Assembly (NCBI RefSeq): GCF_003813965.1
Contig: NZ_CP033896.1
Coordinates: 2,356,001-2,420,000, forward strand
Reading direction: 5' to 3'
Source of the DNA: Corynebacterium choanae
GTDB lineage: Bacteria > Actinomycetota > Actinomycetes > Mycobacteriales > Mycobacteriaceae
Length of the DNA: 64,000 nt
Part shown: piece by piece, positions 30,451 to 38,622 of the stretch
Numbering within the stretch: position 1 is the first letter of the stretch
Layout of the letters: every line of letters begins with the position of its first letter
Notes under the pieces: model-generated
Told to the model about the DNA's origin: nothing
Seen by the model: the letters and a program-made list of their open reading frames with translations, nothing else
Database searches by the model: none
Translations under genes and position numbers: made by a program

Positions 30451-30785
30451 GCACCGAACACGAACTCCCCAAAACCGTTTACGTTCGATATCCCAGACAC
30501 GGACGCACTGCACGAGAGCTAGCAGAAAAGCTAGGTATGCACCCTCGCACCGCCCAAAGATGGACCTGTGCACCCAGAGAAGTTTTCCTCGCACGCGCCG
30601 ATGAGAAACGGGCTGCAGTCAAGCGTTTACTCCTTCAAGGCATGACCATGACCGCCATTGCAGACGAGCTAGAAGTCAGCGTTGGCATCGTCCACTGCTA
30701 CGTCAAAGAAGCCCGCGAAGCCGGGGAACTCCCCCCAGAGGTCGACAACCGCAATCGCGGCAGACCAAAGAAAAAAGCCAGCTAA
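30447..30785 (+). CDS. small plasmid-type helix-turn-helix protein following repA
   Basis: 112 residues. It has two helix-turn-helix-like stretches: TARELAEKLGMHPRTAQRWT near residues 21-40 and MTMTAIADELEVSVGIVHCY near 68-87, then a basic tail RGRPKKKAS. Such a gene commonly overlaps repA by ATGA on theta-type corynebacterial plasmids and is thought to help replication or copy control. Here repA is truncated, so it probably no longer serves replication, though the reading frame itself is intact. A strong terminator follows 20 bases later. Confidence 0.75.
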   Translation: MSTEHELPKTVYVRYPRHGRTARELAEKLGMHPRTAQRWTCAPREVFLARADEKRAAVKRLLLQGMTMTAIADELEVSVGIVHCYVKEAREAGELPPEVDNRNRGRPKKKAS

Positions 30786-30803
30786 ACAACCCTCTACCCC
30801 CCT

Positions 30804-30834
30804 AACGTCACTGTGTTGCATAGTGACGTTTTTC
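30804..30834 (+). terminator. intrinsic terminator of the plasmid replication unit
   Basis: AACGTCACT pairs with AGTGACGTT, nine pairs, followed by TTTCC (five T in a row counting the stem end). It closes the repA remnant and its partner gene. Confidence 0.85.
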
Positions 30835-30901
30835 CACACCCATCCCGCTAGCTTGCTAGCAACCTTGCAACGTATCACGTGAAGTGCCCCGGGTTTTGTT
30901 C

Positions 30902-31757
30902 CTAGGCATTTGCCTTGATTTTTATTTTTCCTTGTGGCCGGTTCTGATTCCAAAATTCGGTTTCCACCTCGGTGGGGGTTCGGTAGCCCAAGCTTTGGTG
31001 GAGCCTATTCTCGTTCCACCACGACACCCACTCAAACGTGGCAATTTCCACCTCGACAACATCATTCCACCTGCGAGTATGGATGAGCTCGTTCTTATAA
31101 GAGCCGTTAACGTTTTCAGCCAGTGCATTATCGTAGGAATCCCCGACAGATCCAGTAGAAGCAGCAATCCCGTGTTGGGCAAGTCGCTCGTTATAGACAA
31201 CGCTGACATATTGTGAGCCGTGATCTAAATGGTGGATGAGCCCTGTTGTTTTTTCAGCACACACGATCGCCTGGTTGAGTGCTTGCAGTGGCAACGCTTC
31301 AGTGCGCATCGAGTCCGATAGCGCCCACCCCACTATCCGTCGGGAGTAAACGTCGGTGACAAATGCCGCGTACACAAAGCCTTTCTGTGTGCGTGGTAAT
31401 GTCTGCCACCCATAGTTTGTTTGGTCCTGGGGCTTTGAATTCACGCTCGACCAAGTCCGGGCGCAGATCAGGCACACCAGGCTTACGGGTTGTGATAGGT
31501 GATCTACCTTTGCCTTTGCCAGACACACCGGCCAGGCGCATCAACCGCGCAGTTTGTTCACGACCGATATCAATTCCGTCACGGCGAAGAGCATGCCACA
31601 TCTTCCGCACACCGTAGACACTGTAATTATCCCGATGAACAGTGCTAATGCGTTCAACCAGCACAGTATCGCGAAGGCAACGAGGACTTAATCCACGAGC
31701 CTTAGCCTGGCGATACCCACGCGAGGTGATAAACCCACCAGCTCGGTTATTTTTCAA
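30902..31757 (-). pseudogene. IS3-family transposase OrfB, frameshifted
   Basis: The first part (31757 to about 31395) gives the HTH_21 and start of the integrase core, up to GPNKLWVADIT. The second part (from about 31400 to 30902) continues in another frame with GFVYAAFVTDVYSRRIVGWA, the second Asp in HLDHGSQY and the Glu of the DDE triad in ALAENVNGSYKNE. The two halves join only with a one- or two-base change near 31395-31400. A complete OrfB is thus not made unless by frameshifting, so the element is probably immobile by itself. Confidence 0.85.
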
Positions 31758-32133
31758 CGTCTGACAGATGAACTCGACTCAAGAAACGACTCCGGTATTC
31801 ATCGATGAACCGGATCATTTCCTTTCGTTGTGGGTCGAGTTCCGACGCGAAAAAAGCTGAGGCAGCTTTTAAAAGTTCGTTGGTGTCGCGTAGCTCTTGA
31901 ATTTCACGGCGTAGCCTGGCGTTTTCGGCGGCCAAATCTTCAGGCACGGGTTCTGGGATGTTTCCTGCACGGCGGGCCTGCTGAGTCCATTGACGAGCTG
32001 TCTGCCATGAAACCCCCAGCTTTGGGGCTACCGCCTGGCACGCGGCTTGCAGAGACATATTTTCCGCCACGATGCGGTCTTCCACGAGACGAACCACACG
32101 ATCCTTCGCATCCTGGTCAAATTTTCTTGGCAT
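31747..32133 (-). CDS. IS3-family transposase OrfA
   Basis: 128 residues: N-terminal helix-turn-helix (KFDQDAKDRVVRLVEDRIV, then VSWQTARQWTQQARRAG) and a leucine-zipper-like coiled coil ENARLRREIQELRDTNELLK. OrfA binds the inverted repeats; in intact elements a -1 frameshift near its end makes the OrfAB transposase. It overlaps orfB by 11 bases, as expected. Confidence 0.9.
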   Translation of the reverse strand: MPRKFDQDAKDRVVRLVEDRIVAENMSLQAACQAVAPKLGVSWQTARQWTQQARRAGNIPEPVPEDLAAENARLRREIQELRDTNELLKAASAFFASELDPQRKEMIRFIDEYRSRFLSRVHLSDVEK

Positions 32134-32251
32134 GTTCCAGATTTTCCCATCTACTCAGACGGAACAAAACCTGGGACACTTCACACGCTGCCTACGTTTC
32201 CATGTAGCTGCATATCTTTTTAGCGGTGTGTCCGTGTGCGAGCATAGCGAC

Positions 32252-32559
32252 ATGGCTACCAATCAGACCCCGAAACGCACCCGCAAAACCGGCGACGAGT
32301 TCGCCCAACTCCTCGAAGCTCACCACGATCTCCTCGGCGAGCTACCCCCTCCGCATCACGCGCCGATCTTCTCACAGCACTACTAGACGAACGCAAGCGT
32401 GCCGAAGCCACCCCACCGGCACTCAAACCCTTGAACGTCCGTATCCCTGAGCAGCTGCACCGACAGGTCAAGACCTACGCCTTTGAGAACGGTCTCAAAG
32501 TCCAAGACATCGTCACCCAAGCACTCACCAACCACCTCACCGATATCGCCGACAGCTAG
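32252..32559 (+). pseudogene. ribbon-helix-helix type DNA-binding protein, frameshifted
   Basis: From ATG 32252 the frame reads MATNQTPKRTRKTGDEFAQL and runs out of register in the run ...CTACCCCCTCCGCATCACG near 32350. Another frame then continues ADLLTALLDERKRAEATPPA and LNVRIPEQLHRQVKTYAFEN to TAG 32559. The second part is a ribbon-helix-helix (CopG-like) fold; such proteins are plasmid partition factors or antitoxins. A one-base loss restores a single frame of about 102 residues. It stands 20 bases before the next gene, with which it probably formed a pair. Confidence 0.7.
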
Positions 32560-32578
32560 AGGGACGGGACGTAGCTTC

Positions 32579-32842
32579 ATGCGCATCCTCGACTCCGCAC
32601 TCAAACACGGACTCAGCCACCAAGAGATCACGAAAGCCTTCGCACACCCCATCTACGAGTTCACCGAACGCAACAGCCCGCTCAAGGTCATCCTCGTAGA
32701 ACTCGGCAGCCGCATCCCGTACATCGACATCATCGACGACCCCGAAGCCCTCGAAGCCCAAGCACGCCGCGAAAACCGCGGCATCCTCGAAATCATCCGC
32801 GAAGCAGTCAACCGCTACCTCGAAGCGGAAAAAGCCGCCTAA
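32579..32842 (+). CDS. small protein, possible toxin partner of the ribbon-helix-helix gene
   Basis: 87 residues from ATG 32579 (the frame is open further upstream, but that part overlaps the preceding gene). It starts MRILDSALKHGLSHQEITKA and includes LVELGSRIPYIDIIDDPEAL and a charged C-terminal helix REAVNRYLEAEKAA. Short proteins with a DSALKHG-type N-terminus are found beside small DNA-binding genes in actinobacteria and have been treated as toxin-like. I cannot confirm this; no catalytic motif is evident. The neighbour and the size are the main argument. Confidence 0.5.
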   Translation: MRILDSALKHGLSHQEITKAFAHPIYEFTERNSPLKVILVELGSRIPYIDIIDDPEALEAQARRENRGILEIIREAVNRYLEAEKAA

Positions 32843-33046
32843 CAGCACAAACAAGGCACACCCACCCCACAAGGATAGGCGAAATGAATTTTTCTTTCAT
32901 CAAACCCTTGACGGTGTGATGTAGCACACCTACAGTGGGATGTAAGTCACAGCCAGCGGCCACCGACTCCAGAAACCAAGCGCCTCAGGGCGGATCGGTT
33001 CACCGACCGGGACAAAGAAGTCCCCCAAGCAACGACAGGAGAACAT

Positions 33047-33844
33047 GTGCGCACAGCTAAACTAATTCTCGCAACAAGCCCGACCGTAGCGATGACACTT
33101 GCTACGTCACAGTCAGCAGCGGCAGTCAGCCAAGAATTCACGATCCCAAATAATAGCGATACGCGTTTTGTTGAAAAGTCTTCAACGGCATCAAACAGCC
33201 CAACACCAGAATCTGCCACACTGCGAGTCTTGGATGGAACTATTGACTCAACGAAACTCACCCCTTCGGGAGAGCAATTCGAATGGATTATTCCGACTGC
33301 AGATTCCGCTACGACACGAACTTTCGAAGTGGAGATGGACGGGGCAGTTTCACTCCAAATCCATAAGGAGAGCGGAGCGATTGTTGTCAAACTTGATGAA
33401 TCACCAGTGGCAATCATCAAGTCCCCTTGGGCGAAAGACGCAAATGGGCTAGACGTTCCAACTTACTTTTCCGGTGAGGGAAACAGGTTCACCCAACACG
33501 TTGAAACTAGCTCCGGAGACTACGCGTACCCAATCACCGCAGATCCCCGGTTCGATTGGGGCATTGTCAGCGGCCACGCATATTTCAGCAAAGAAGAGAC
33601 CAGAAAAATGGCCGCAAGTTCTGCGGCCGCAGCCGCCGTATCACCATTCTGGGTTCTAGTTCCCCCTCCAGCTGGAGAAGCCATCGGTTACTGGTGGGTA
33701 TCAAATTCATACTCAGTAGCAGCTTGGGCAACGTCCGCCATCGCGCAAGATAAATGCCTGGTGCTGAAGTTCGGTGTCACTGGAACCAAACTTCCCCCAT
33801 CAGTAGGAGTATCGCCCGACCACTACACCGATGGGTGCGTATAA
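33047..33844 (+). CDS. secreted protein of unknown function, bacteriocin-like candidate
   Basis: 265 residues from GTG 33047, with AGGAG six bases upstream. A signal peptide (about residues 1-26, ending SQSAAAVS) starts the protein. The middle has KSPWAKDANGLDVPTYFSGE and DYAYPITADPRFDWGIVSG, a pattern I recognise from secreted actinobacterial proteins (DANG... YPI/VADP) some of which sit in toxin or bacteriocin loci. The C-terminal 90 residues hold two hydrophobic stretches (AAAAAVSPFWVLVPPPAG and YSVAAWATSAIAQ) and two cysteines. The next gene is a small membrane protein, as an immunity protein would be. Function is inference. Confidence 0.65.
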   Translation: MRTAKLILATSPTVAMTLATSQSAAAVSQEFTIPNNSDTRFVEKSSTASNSPTPESATLRVLDGTIDSTKLTPSGEQFEWIIPTADSATTRTFEVEMDGAVSLQIHKESGAIVVKLDESPVAIIKSPWAKDANGLDVPTYFSGEGNRFTQHVETSSGDYAYPITADPRFDWGIVSGHAYFSKEETRKMAASSAAAAAVSPFWVLVPPPAGEAIGYWWVSNSYSVAAWATSAIAQDKCLVLKFGVTGTKLPPSVGVSPDHYTDGCV

Positions 33845-33873
33845 AAATAGTTACACGATAGGCCTTCCTTCCC

Positions 33874-34278
33874 ATGAGAAATATGCAAGCGGGATCCCCG
33901 ATTGGAACTAGACTCATGCTCAGCAAACGAACCACGGTAACCAACTGGGTGTGGTTAATATATAACGCTTTTTCACTGATGGCTCTTTTGGCAAAAAGCT
34001 ACGGTGAAGGAATCGGAATATGGGGAAAAGTCTGCGCAGCACTTGGTTTAATTCCAGCTATCATTTTCACCATTAAGTGCCTCACTGTCGTAAACAGTTC
34101 CCCATCCCAACAAGTCATGTCTAGGACTTTCCCTTACGTTATTTTTGGTTACGCAATTGGAGCAGCAAGCCTTTGGGGGAAGGGGCTATCACTTTCAATT
34201 CTGGCATACCCTTTCTTGCTCTCAATCTTCTTTGTGCACAATCAAAGATTCCTCGACTGGACTACCAAACAACGCTAA
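33874..34278 (+). CDS. small membrane protein, possible immunity partner
   Basis: 134 residues with four predicted membrane segments: WVWLIYNAFSLMALLA, VCAALGLIPAIIFTIKC, FPYVIFGYAIGAASLW and LSILAYPFLLSIFFV. It starts 29 bases after the secreted-protein gene on the same strand and has lower GC than the chromosome core. The start is uncertain: ATG 33874 has no clear ribosome site, ATG 33916 has GGA nine bases upstream. The role as immunity protein is inferred only from position and topology. Confidence 0.6.
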   Translation: MRNMQAGSPIGTRLMLSKRTTVTNWVWLIYNAFSLMALLAKSYGEGIGIWGKVCAALGLIPAIIFTIKCLTVVNSSPSQQVMSRTFPYVIFGYAIGAASLWGKGLSLSILAYPFLLSIFFVHNQRFLDWTTKQR

Positions 34279-34289
34279 CCGCTCTCCTT

Positions 34290-34688
34290 TCAAATGCGCC
34301 GTCCACTGCCGAATAGCCCACGCCCAACTCCGTGTTGGCGCGTGGGCTTGACCATGTCTGCCAACGCCACAACATCCGCAAGAAACGGATCGTCAGGCCG
34401 CACCTGCATGCCCATCTCGATCGCCTGCTTCAGCGCGATCACCATCCCATGCGCGATTATCACGCGCGCCCACAGAAGATCATCGATGTCCGCGTCTGCA
34501 GGCACACGCAACGCATCCAGAAACCCCTCCAACTGTCTAATATGCGCCTGCTGCACCCCAACGCGCCGCTGCAGTTGCTCAACCTCCCACACATGCTCCT
34601 GACACGCGCTACACGCCCCTACAGGCGCGTATGCGCCCTCCTGTGCCCTTTGGGCGTTTACGCCCTGACCGGTACCAGGTCGTCCCAC
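34290..34688 (-). CDS. hypothetical protein with a coiled-coil centre, doubtful
   Basis: 132 residues. The middle HVWEVEQLQRRVGVQQAHIR looks like a coiled coil; the N-terminal part has CSACQE. The codon use fits a GC-rich genome better than its neighbours do, which is the main reason to list it. An overlapping plus-strand frame (34294-34602) is the alternative; both may be spurious. Two GC-rich hairpins lie inside, near 34314-34350 and 34643-34665. Confidence 0.35.
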   Translation of the reverse strand: MGRPGTGQGVNAQRAQEGAYAPVGACSACQEHVWEVEQLQRRVGVQQAHIRQLEGFLDALRVPADADIDDLLWARVIIAHGMVIALKQAIEMGMQVRPDDPFLADVVALADMVKPTRQHGVGRGLFGSGRRI

Positions 34689-34689
34689 A

Positions 34690-35244
34690 GCACCGAATCA
34701 GGTGTCGAGTATCGACTTCCAGTTCCACACAACCAGCGATGGAAAGACTTTTAAGATCGCGTCGATGATTGATGAGTTCACTCGTGAATCACTGCTTGAC
34801 CTGGTTGAACGTAGTATCACAGCAGGCCGGTTGTGCCAGGAGTAAGCCTAAAAGTTTTCGCCCACCGTGGCACACCAGAGGTGCTGCGCATGGACAACGG
34901 GCCTTGGGGGTGTATCTCTCAGCGGTTGACACAGTTGTGTGGAACCCGTGTAGGAACAAGCGTTTATCCCGCCAGGCACTCCCTGGAATAACGGTGTGGT
35001 CGAGTCGTTTCATCGTCTAAGAACCTATGAACGCCTGGTCAGGAACGATTTCGGATCACTGTTGGAGCTACCGTGTGATCATCGCTGGTTTTCATGCGGA
35101 ACACAATCATTATCACCGACATTCTTCCCTGGGATACCGCACCCCAGCGGAGTTCGCTAGCATGAACAAAGCAGTTCTGCATGGTATTCGGTGCAACCAG
35201 CTCACACCTACCCTAACCCAGGGGTACGACATCTAGTGGTAGCA
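34690..35244 (+). pseudogene. remnant of an IS3/IS481-like transposase (integrase core)
   Basis: Pieces in shifting frames: FQFHTTSDGKTFKIASMIDE with FTRESLLDLVERSIT, then FAHRGTPEVLRMDNGPW with the second Asp, NNGVVESFHRL with the Glu of the DDE triad, and NHYHRHSSLGYRTPAEFASM at the end. At least three frame changes are needed, so it is inactive. Its 3' end shares a near-identical stretch with 30183-30240. Confidence 0.75.
35186..35244 (+). repeat. insertion-sequence end fragment, copy 2
   Basis: Matches 30183-30240 with a handful of differences (GTGCAACCAG, AACCCAGGGGT, CGACA, CTAGT). The two copies bracket the plasmid-derived genes 30.2-35.2 kb in direct orientation. Confidence 0.65.
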
Positions 35245-35359
35245 AATCCCCCAAAATCCCCAGGACTACTGCACCCCCACCACCAACACAACTAGATACA
35301 AAAACGGTCCTTGTTCCAGGTAGGATGTAAATCGCCAAAAATAACAACCACAAGGAACG

Positions 35360-36812
35360 AGGACCTTGGATCGCTGATACTACCATCACCACCCCAGCCA
35401 CCGACGATGCCATCTACAACGGGGATCCACAGCAGGTCTACACCGACCACCACCACGACGAGCAGATCCCCACATACGATGGCCACCACAAGCCGGATAC
35501 AAACAAGCAGGTCTCAGTTATTGCAGACACCCTGTTTCGATCTTGTGAGCTGGGGGTAACCGTCACCGATGCGGCCATCAGCGACGAGCACACATGGGTA
35601 GCGGCAAGGCTGAGCCACCCTGACACCACATGCCCTTAACTGCGGTACGCCAGGAAAACTGCGCGACCACATCTACAGAACACTCAACGACATCCCCATT
35701 GTCGGGTATGCAACCAAGTTATACCTGGAAATACCCCGATTTACCTGCACCAATGATCAATGCGCCGCTAAGGTCTATCGCGCGAAGCTTGACTGTGTAC
35801 ACCCCAACACCAGCGTCACCACCAGGGCTGCACGGTGGATCGTGCAACGGATCGCGATCGATACAATGAGCCTTCTCGCGCGGTAGCCAGGCTGCTGAAA
35901 ATCTCTTGGAATACCGTCAACACCATCGCTTTGGATCTATGCAGGAAGATCACCATTGACAATCCCGCCCACATGGCGGGTGTCCGCAAGATTGGTGTGG
36001 ACGAACACGTGTGGAAACACACCTTCAAGCCCGGTCAGCCGAGTAAATACGTCACGGTGATTGTGGATCTCACCCCGGGGGATACCGGCCGGCCAGCGCG
36101 ACTGTTGGATATGGTGCCAGGCAGGAGTGCTGAGGTGCTCAACCAGTGGTTACAAGCACGCGGCGAGCAGTTGTCGTAACCAGGTGGAAGTCGTGGCCAT
36201 GGATGGATTCAGAAGGCTATGCCAATGCTTGCGATAAGCAGCTTCCCCGTGCTGTTAAGGTGATGGATCCCTTCCACGTGGTACACCTGGCACTGGACAA
36301 ACTAACGAAAACCAGGCAACGCGTACAGCAGGAAACCACAGGCCACAGAGGCCGGAAGGGTGATCTACTCTACCGTGGACGCAGGCCACTGCTAACCCGG
36401 GTACCACTGTTGAGCGCAAAACAGCTCACCGTACTTGAAGAACTGTTCGCGGACGAACGACACCAGAGTGTGGAAATCACCTGGTCAGTAACGCAAAAGA
36501 TTATGGCAGCCTACAGCCAGCGGGATCGCAAACGTGGCAAGCAGATGATGGCGGAAGTCATTGATTCGATCGCCTCCGGTGTGCCGAAAGGCTTGGATGA
36601 GCTGCGGGTATTGGGCCGGACGATGAACAAGCGCCGTGACGATATTCTGGCTTACTTCGACTACGAGATATGCAAGCGGCCCCGTTGAGGCCATCAACGG
36701 CCGCCTGGAGCATCTACGGGGTACTGCGTTAGGGTTCCAGAGCCTAGACCACTACATCTTGAGATCATTGCTCCATGCCGGGCAACTCCGGGGGTGGCTA
36801 GAGGCACTGTAA
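35360..36812 (+). pseudogene. ISL3-family transposase, multiply frameshifted
   Basis: The frames together spell an ISL3 transposase: a zinc-finger-like LNCGTPGKLRDHIYRT preceded by an extra T at about 35636, the HTH part RLLKISWNTVNTIALDLC, the first DDE Asp in IGVDEHVWKH, the second in VVAMDGF, then KVMDPFHVVHLALDKLTKT and the end NGRLEHLRGTALGFQSLDHY to TAA 36812. At least four frame changes occur (about 35636, 35880, 36175, 36665). Related elements (IS31831/IS1207 type) are common in corynebacteria. Inverted repeats were not confidently found. Confidence 0.85.
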
Positions 36813-36864
36813 ATGATGCAGAGCCCTCAAAGTCCCTGGACGTCGTTCGGAGAAGACGAACTGG

Positions 36865-36985
36865 CCACCTTGCGGTGGGTGCATTGGTAGAATACTACGT
36901 GTCTTCATGAAGCCTTGGACTACGCCACCCCACAGGAAATAGAAACCGAGCACTATCTCACCGAGCCCATTAACACGGGATCGTA
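36865..36985 (+). pseudogene. C-terminal fragment of an IS3-family OrfB
   Basis: One frame gives ATLRWVHW, a stop, then NTTCLHEALDYATPQEIETE and HYLTEP, the typical end of IS3 transposases (W-x-N-x-x-R-L-H-x-A-L-x-Y-x-T-P-x-E). Only about 40 residues survive. It is insertion debris at the left edge of the radical SAM cluster. Confidence 0.65.
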
Positions 36986-37218
36986 AAAGAAGCGGAACTA
37001 AACCCAGGACGCTTCAATACATCCTATCCGGAACAAGGGTCGTCTTTGTATTTAGTTATGTTGGTGGCGGGGCTGCAGTAGTTCTGGAGGTTTTCAGACA
37101 TCTGCTACTAGATTTCGCGCCCCCCCGGGTTGGGATAAGTCCTTCACCCCTACGCACTCAGTTTAAGCAGAGCCGTTAAAATAGCGGTTGTACAGTCTGC
37201 AAGAGCAACAGAGTTAAG

Positions 37219-37228
37219 AAGGAGGTGA
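37219..37228 (+). promoter_or_regulatory. perfect 10-base Shine-Dalgarno before a small Cys-containing frame
   Basis: AAGGAGGTGA is fully complementary to the 3' end of 16S rRNA. Eight bases after AGGAGG, where a start codon would be expected, is ACG (37234-37236), in frame with the small peptide that ends at 37350. Confidence 0.6.
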
Positions 37229-37350
37229 ATCCTACGCAAATCTGCGTCCCCGAGGTCACATCGCCCATTCGGCCGGTATTTTATCCCTGCATGAACGCAT
37301 CCCACTCATGCGGCGGAGGAAGACTAGCCGAGGAAAGTGAAGAAAGCTAA
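37225..37350 (+). CDS. candidate precursor peptide of the radical SAM cluster
   Basis: A 41-codon frame if read from GTG 37225, or 38 residues from ACG 37234, which has the better spacing to a perfect Shine-Dalgarno. The peptide contains QICVPEVTSPIRPVFYPC, then MNASHSCGGGRLAEESEES and a stop at 37348. Three cysteines, a Gly triplet and an acidic tail, located seven bases before the likely start of a radical SAM/SPASM gene, fit a ribosomally made, post-translationally modified peptide precursor. It is small, its start is non-standard (possibly a mutated ATG), and no homologue is known to me, so the call is tentative. Confidence 0.4.
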   Translation: MNPTQICVPEVTSPIRPVFYPCMNASHSCGGGRLAEESEES

Positions 37351-37356
37351 CCGCAA

Positions 37357-38622
37357 GTGATCCGATCACGCCCTGATTGGATAGTAAGGTTTCTCGATAG
37401 ATAGGTACCAGAAGTTCTACTCAAGCAAAGAAGCTTTCTATCTTGACACACTCAACTGGAACTTGTTTGCGTCTTCACTACCTGCAGACACTGAGGATTT
37501 CGAAGATATCCTCGAGAATCCTTACTATATCCCCGGATACCTATCGAAGGTCACTCTGAATGTAGCTAACACCTGCAATTTACACTGCGAATACTGCTTC
37601 GCCGATAATGGAACTTATGGCCGACCGCCTTCACTAATGTCGTATCGAGCACTCGAAAAAGTTTTCTCTAATCTCAATGAGAGATCGATTGAACGTATAG
37701 GCATTTTTTCTATTTTTGGCGGCGAGCCCTTGAGTAATCGAAGGCTTTTTGCAAAAATCATTGCACTCGCCGAAGAAAATCTCACCGTTGAAAGATTCGA
37801 GCTGGTAACAAACGGCACACTCCTCGATAATGACGTTTTAGATCGCTACCGAGAGCATCCCGTTTATGTCACTGTCTCAATTGATGGCCCTGAGGCCATA
37901 CATGATCGATTACGTGGATCAGGCACCCACCGCAAGGCAATGTCTGCCCTGAAGAAACTACGCGAAGCGGCTCCACAAAGAGTTTCTGTAGCCGCCACCT
38001 ACACTCGATATCATGAAGAATCAGGGATAAGCAGGGCTGATCTCCGACAGTACTTAAACTCACTTGAAGTTCCTTTTGAGATATCAGCTGCGAAGGTTCC
38101 CGACAAACTGTCACGACTAAGACCAAAGAGCGGAATATCCATCAAAGAATTACAAGATTCATTAGATCAGGCCTTGGAATCGCTCGCAAATGGCCGTCGT
38201 GTAAGTATCCCTTACTACTTGAGATCCATACTAGATGGAATTGTTAAAAGCGACTCTCGGAGTCTTTCTGCAGTGATCTAGATTCAAGAGTTACCCTGGC
38301 ATACGACTATAACGGCGACCCCTTCAATTGTTTTCACTTTTGGCGAGACTCCAAGTTCAAACTTGAGCCAGGCGAGCACACAGCATTGCCCCTACAAGAG
38401 GTCAATTCTAAGAAAACTAACCAGCACTGTACCGCCTGTTGGGCTCGCCGGGTCTGCAAGCAATGTACAGCGGACTTGCATTACGGCAGTGACAGGCTGG
38501 TTTTCAAGGATGGTCGGTGCGTCGACGAAGTCGCGTTTGAACGAACATTATCCCGACTACTGGAAGAGCATCATCGTGGAAACTTGCAAGAAATTGTTAA
38601 CACGTTTGCGCGCTGGTATTGA
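37357..38622 (+). pseudogene. radical SAM/SPASM peptide-modifying enzyme, two apparent frameshifts
   Basis: The main frame (from about 37405 to 38250) contains the radical SAM cluster motif CNLHCEYC, FGGEPLSN and VTNGTLLDNDV, in line with enzymes that bind S-adenosylmethionine and a 4Fe-4S cluster. After AAAA at 38246-38249 the rest is read one base back: CSDLDSRVTLAYDYNGDPFN is C-x14-G-x4-C, followed by CTACWARRVCKQC, a SPASM domain holding auxiliary clusters; stop at 38620. At the 5' end, GTG 37357 gives IRSRPDWIVRFLDR and then must shift near 37402 into YQKFYSSKEAFYLDTLNWNL. SPASM maturases crosslink cysteines or other residues in peptides. Either the gene is broken or it uses frameshifting. 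Confidence 0.75.

Larger units (their letters stand above)
30880..32183 (-). mobile_element. complete IS3-family insertion sequence with inverted repeats and 4-bp target duplication
   Basis: Ends are TGAAGTGCCCCGGGTTTTGT... at 30880-30902 and its near-perfect inverse at 32161-32183 (21 of 23 positions match). The flanks carry CACG on both sides (30876-30879 and 32184-32187), a target duplication, so it moved in as a unit. Length 1304 bp. It contains orfA and a frameshifted orfB, both on the minus strand, and interrupts the plasmid-derived region just after the repA-partner terminator. Confidence 0.9.
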
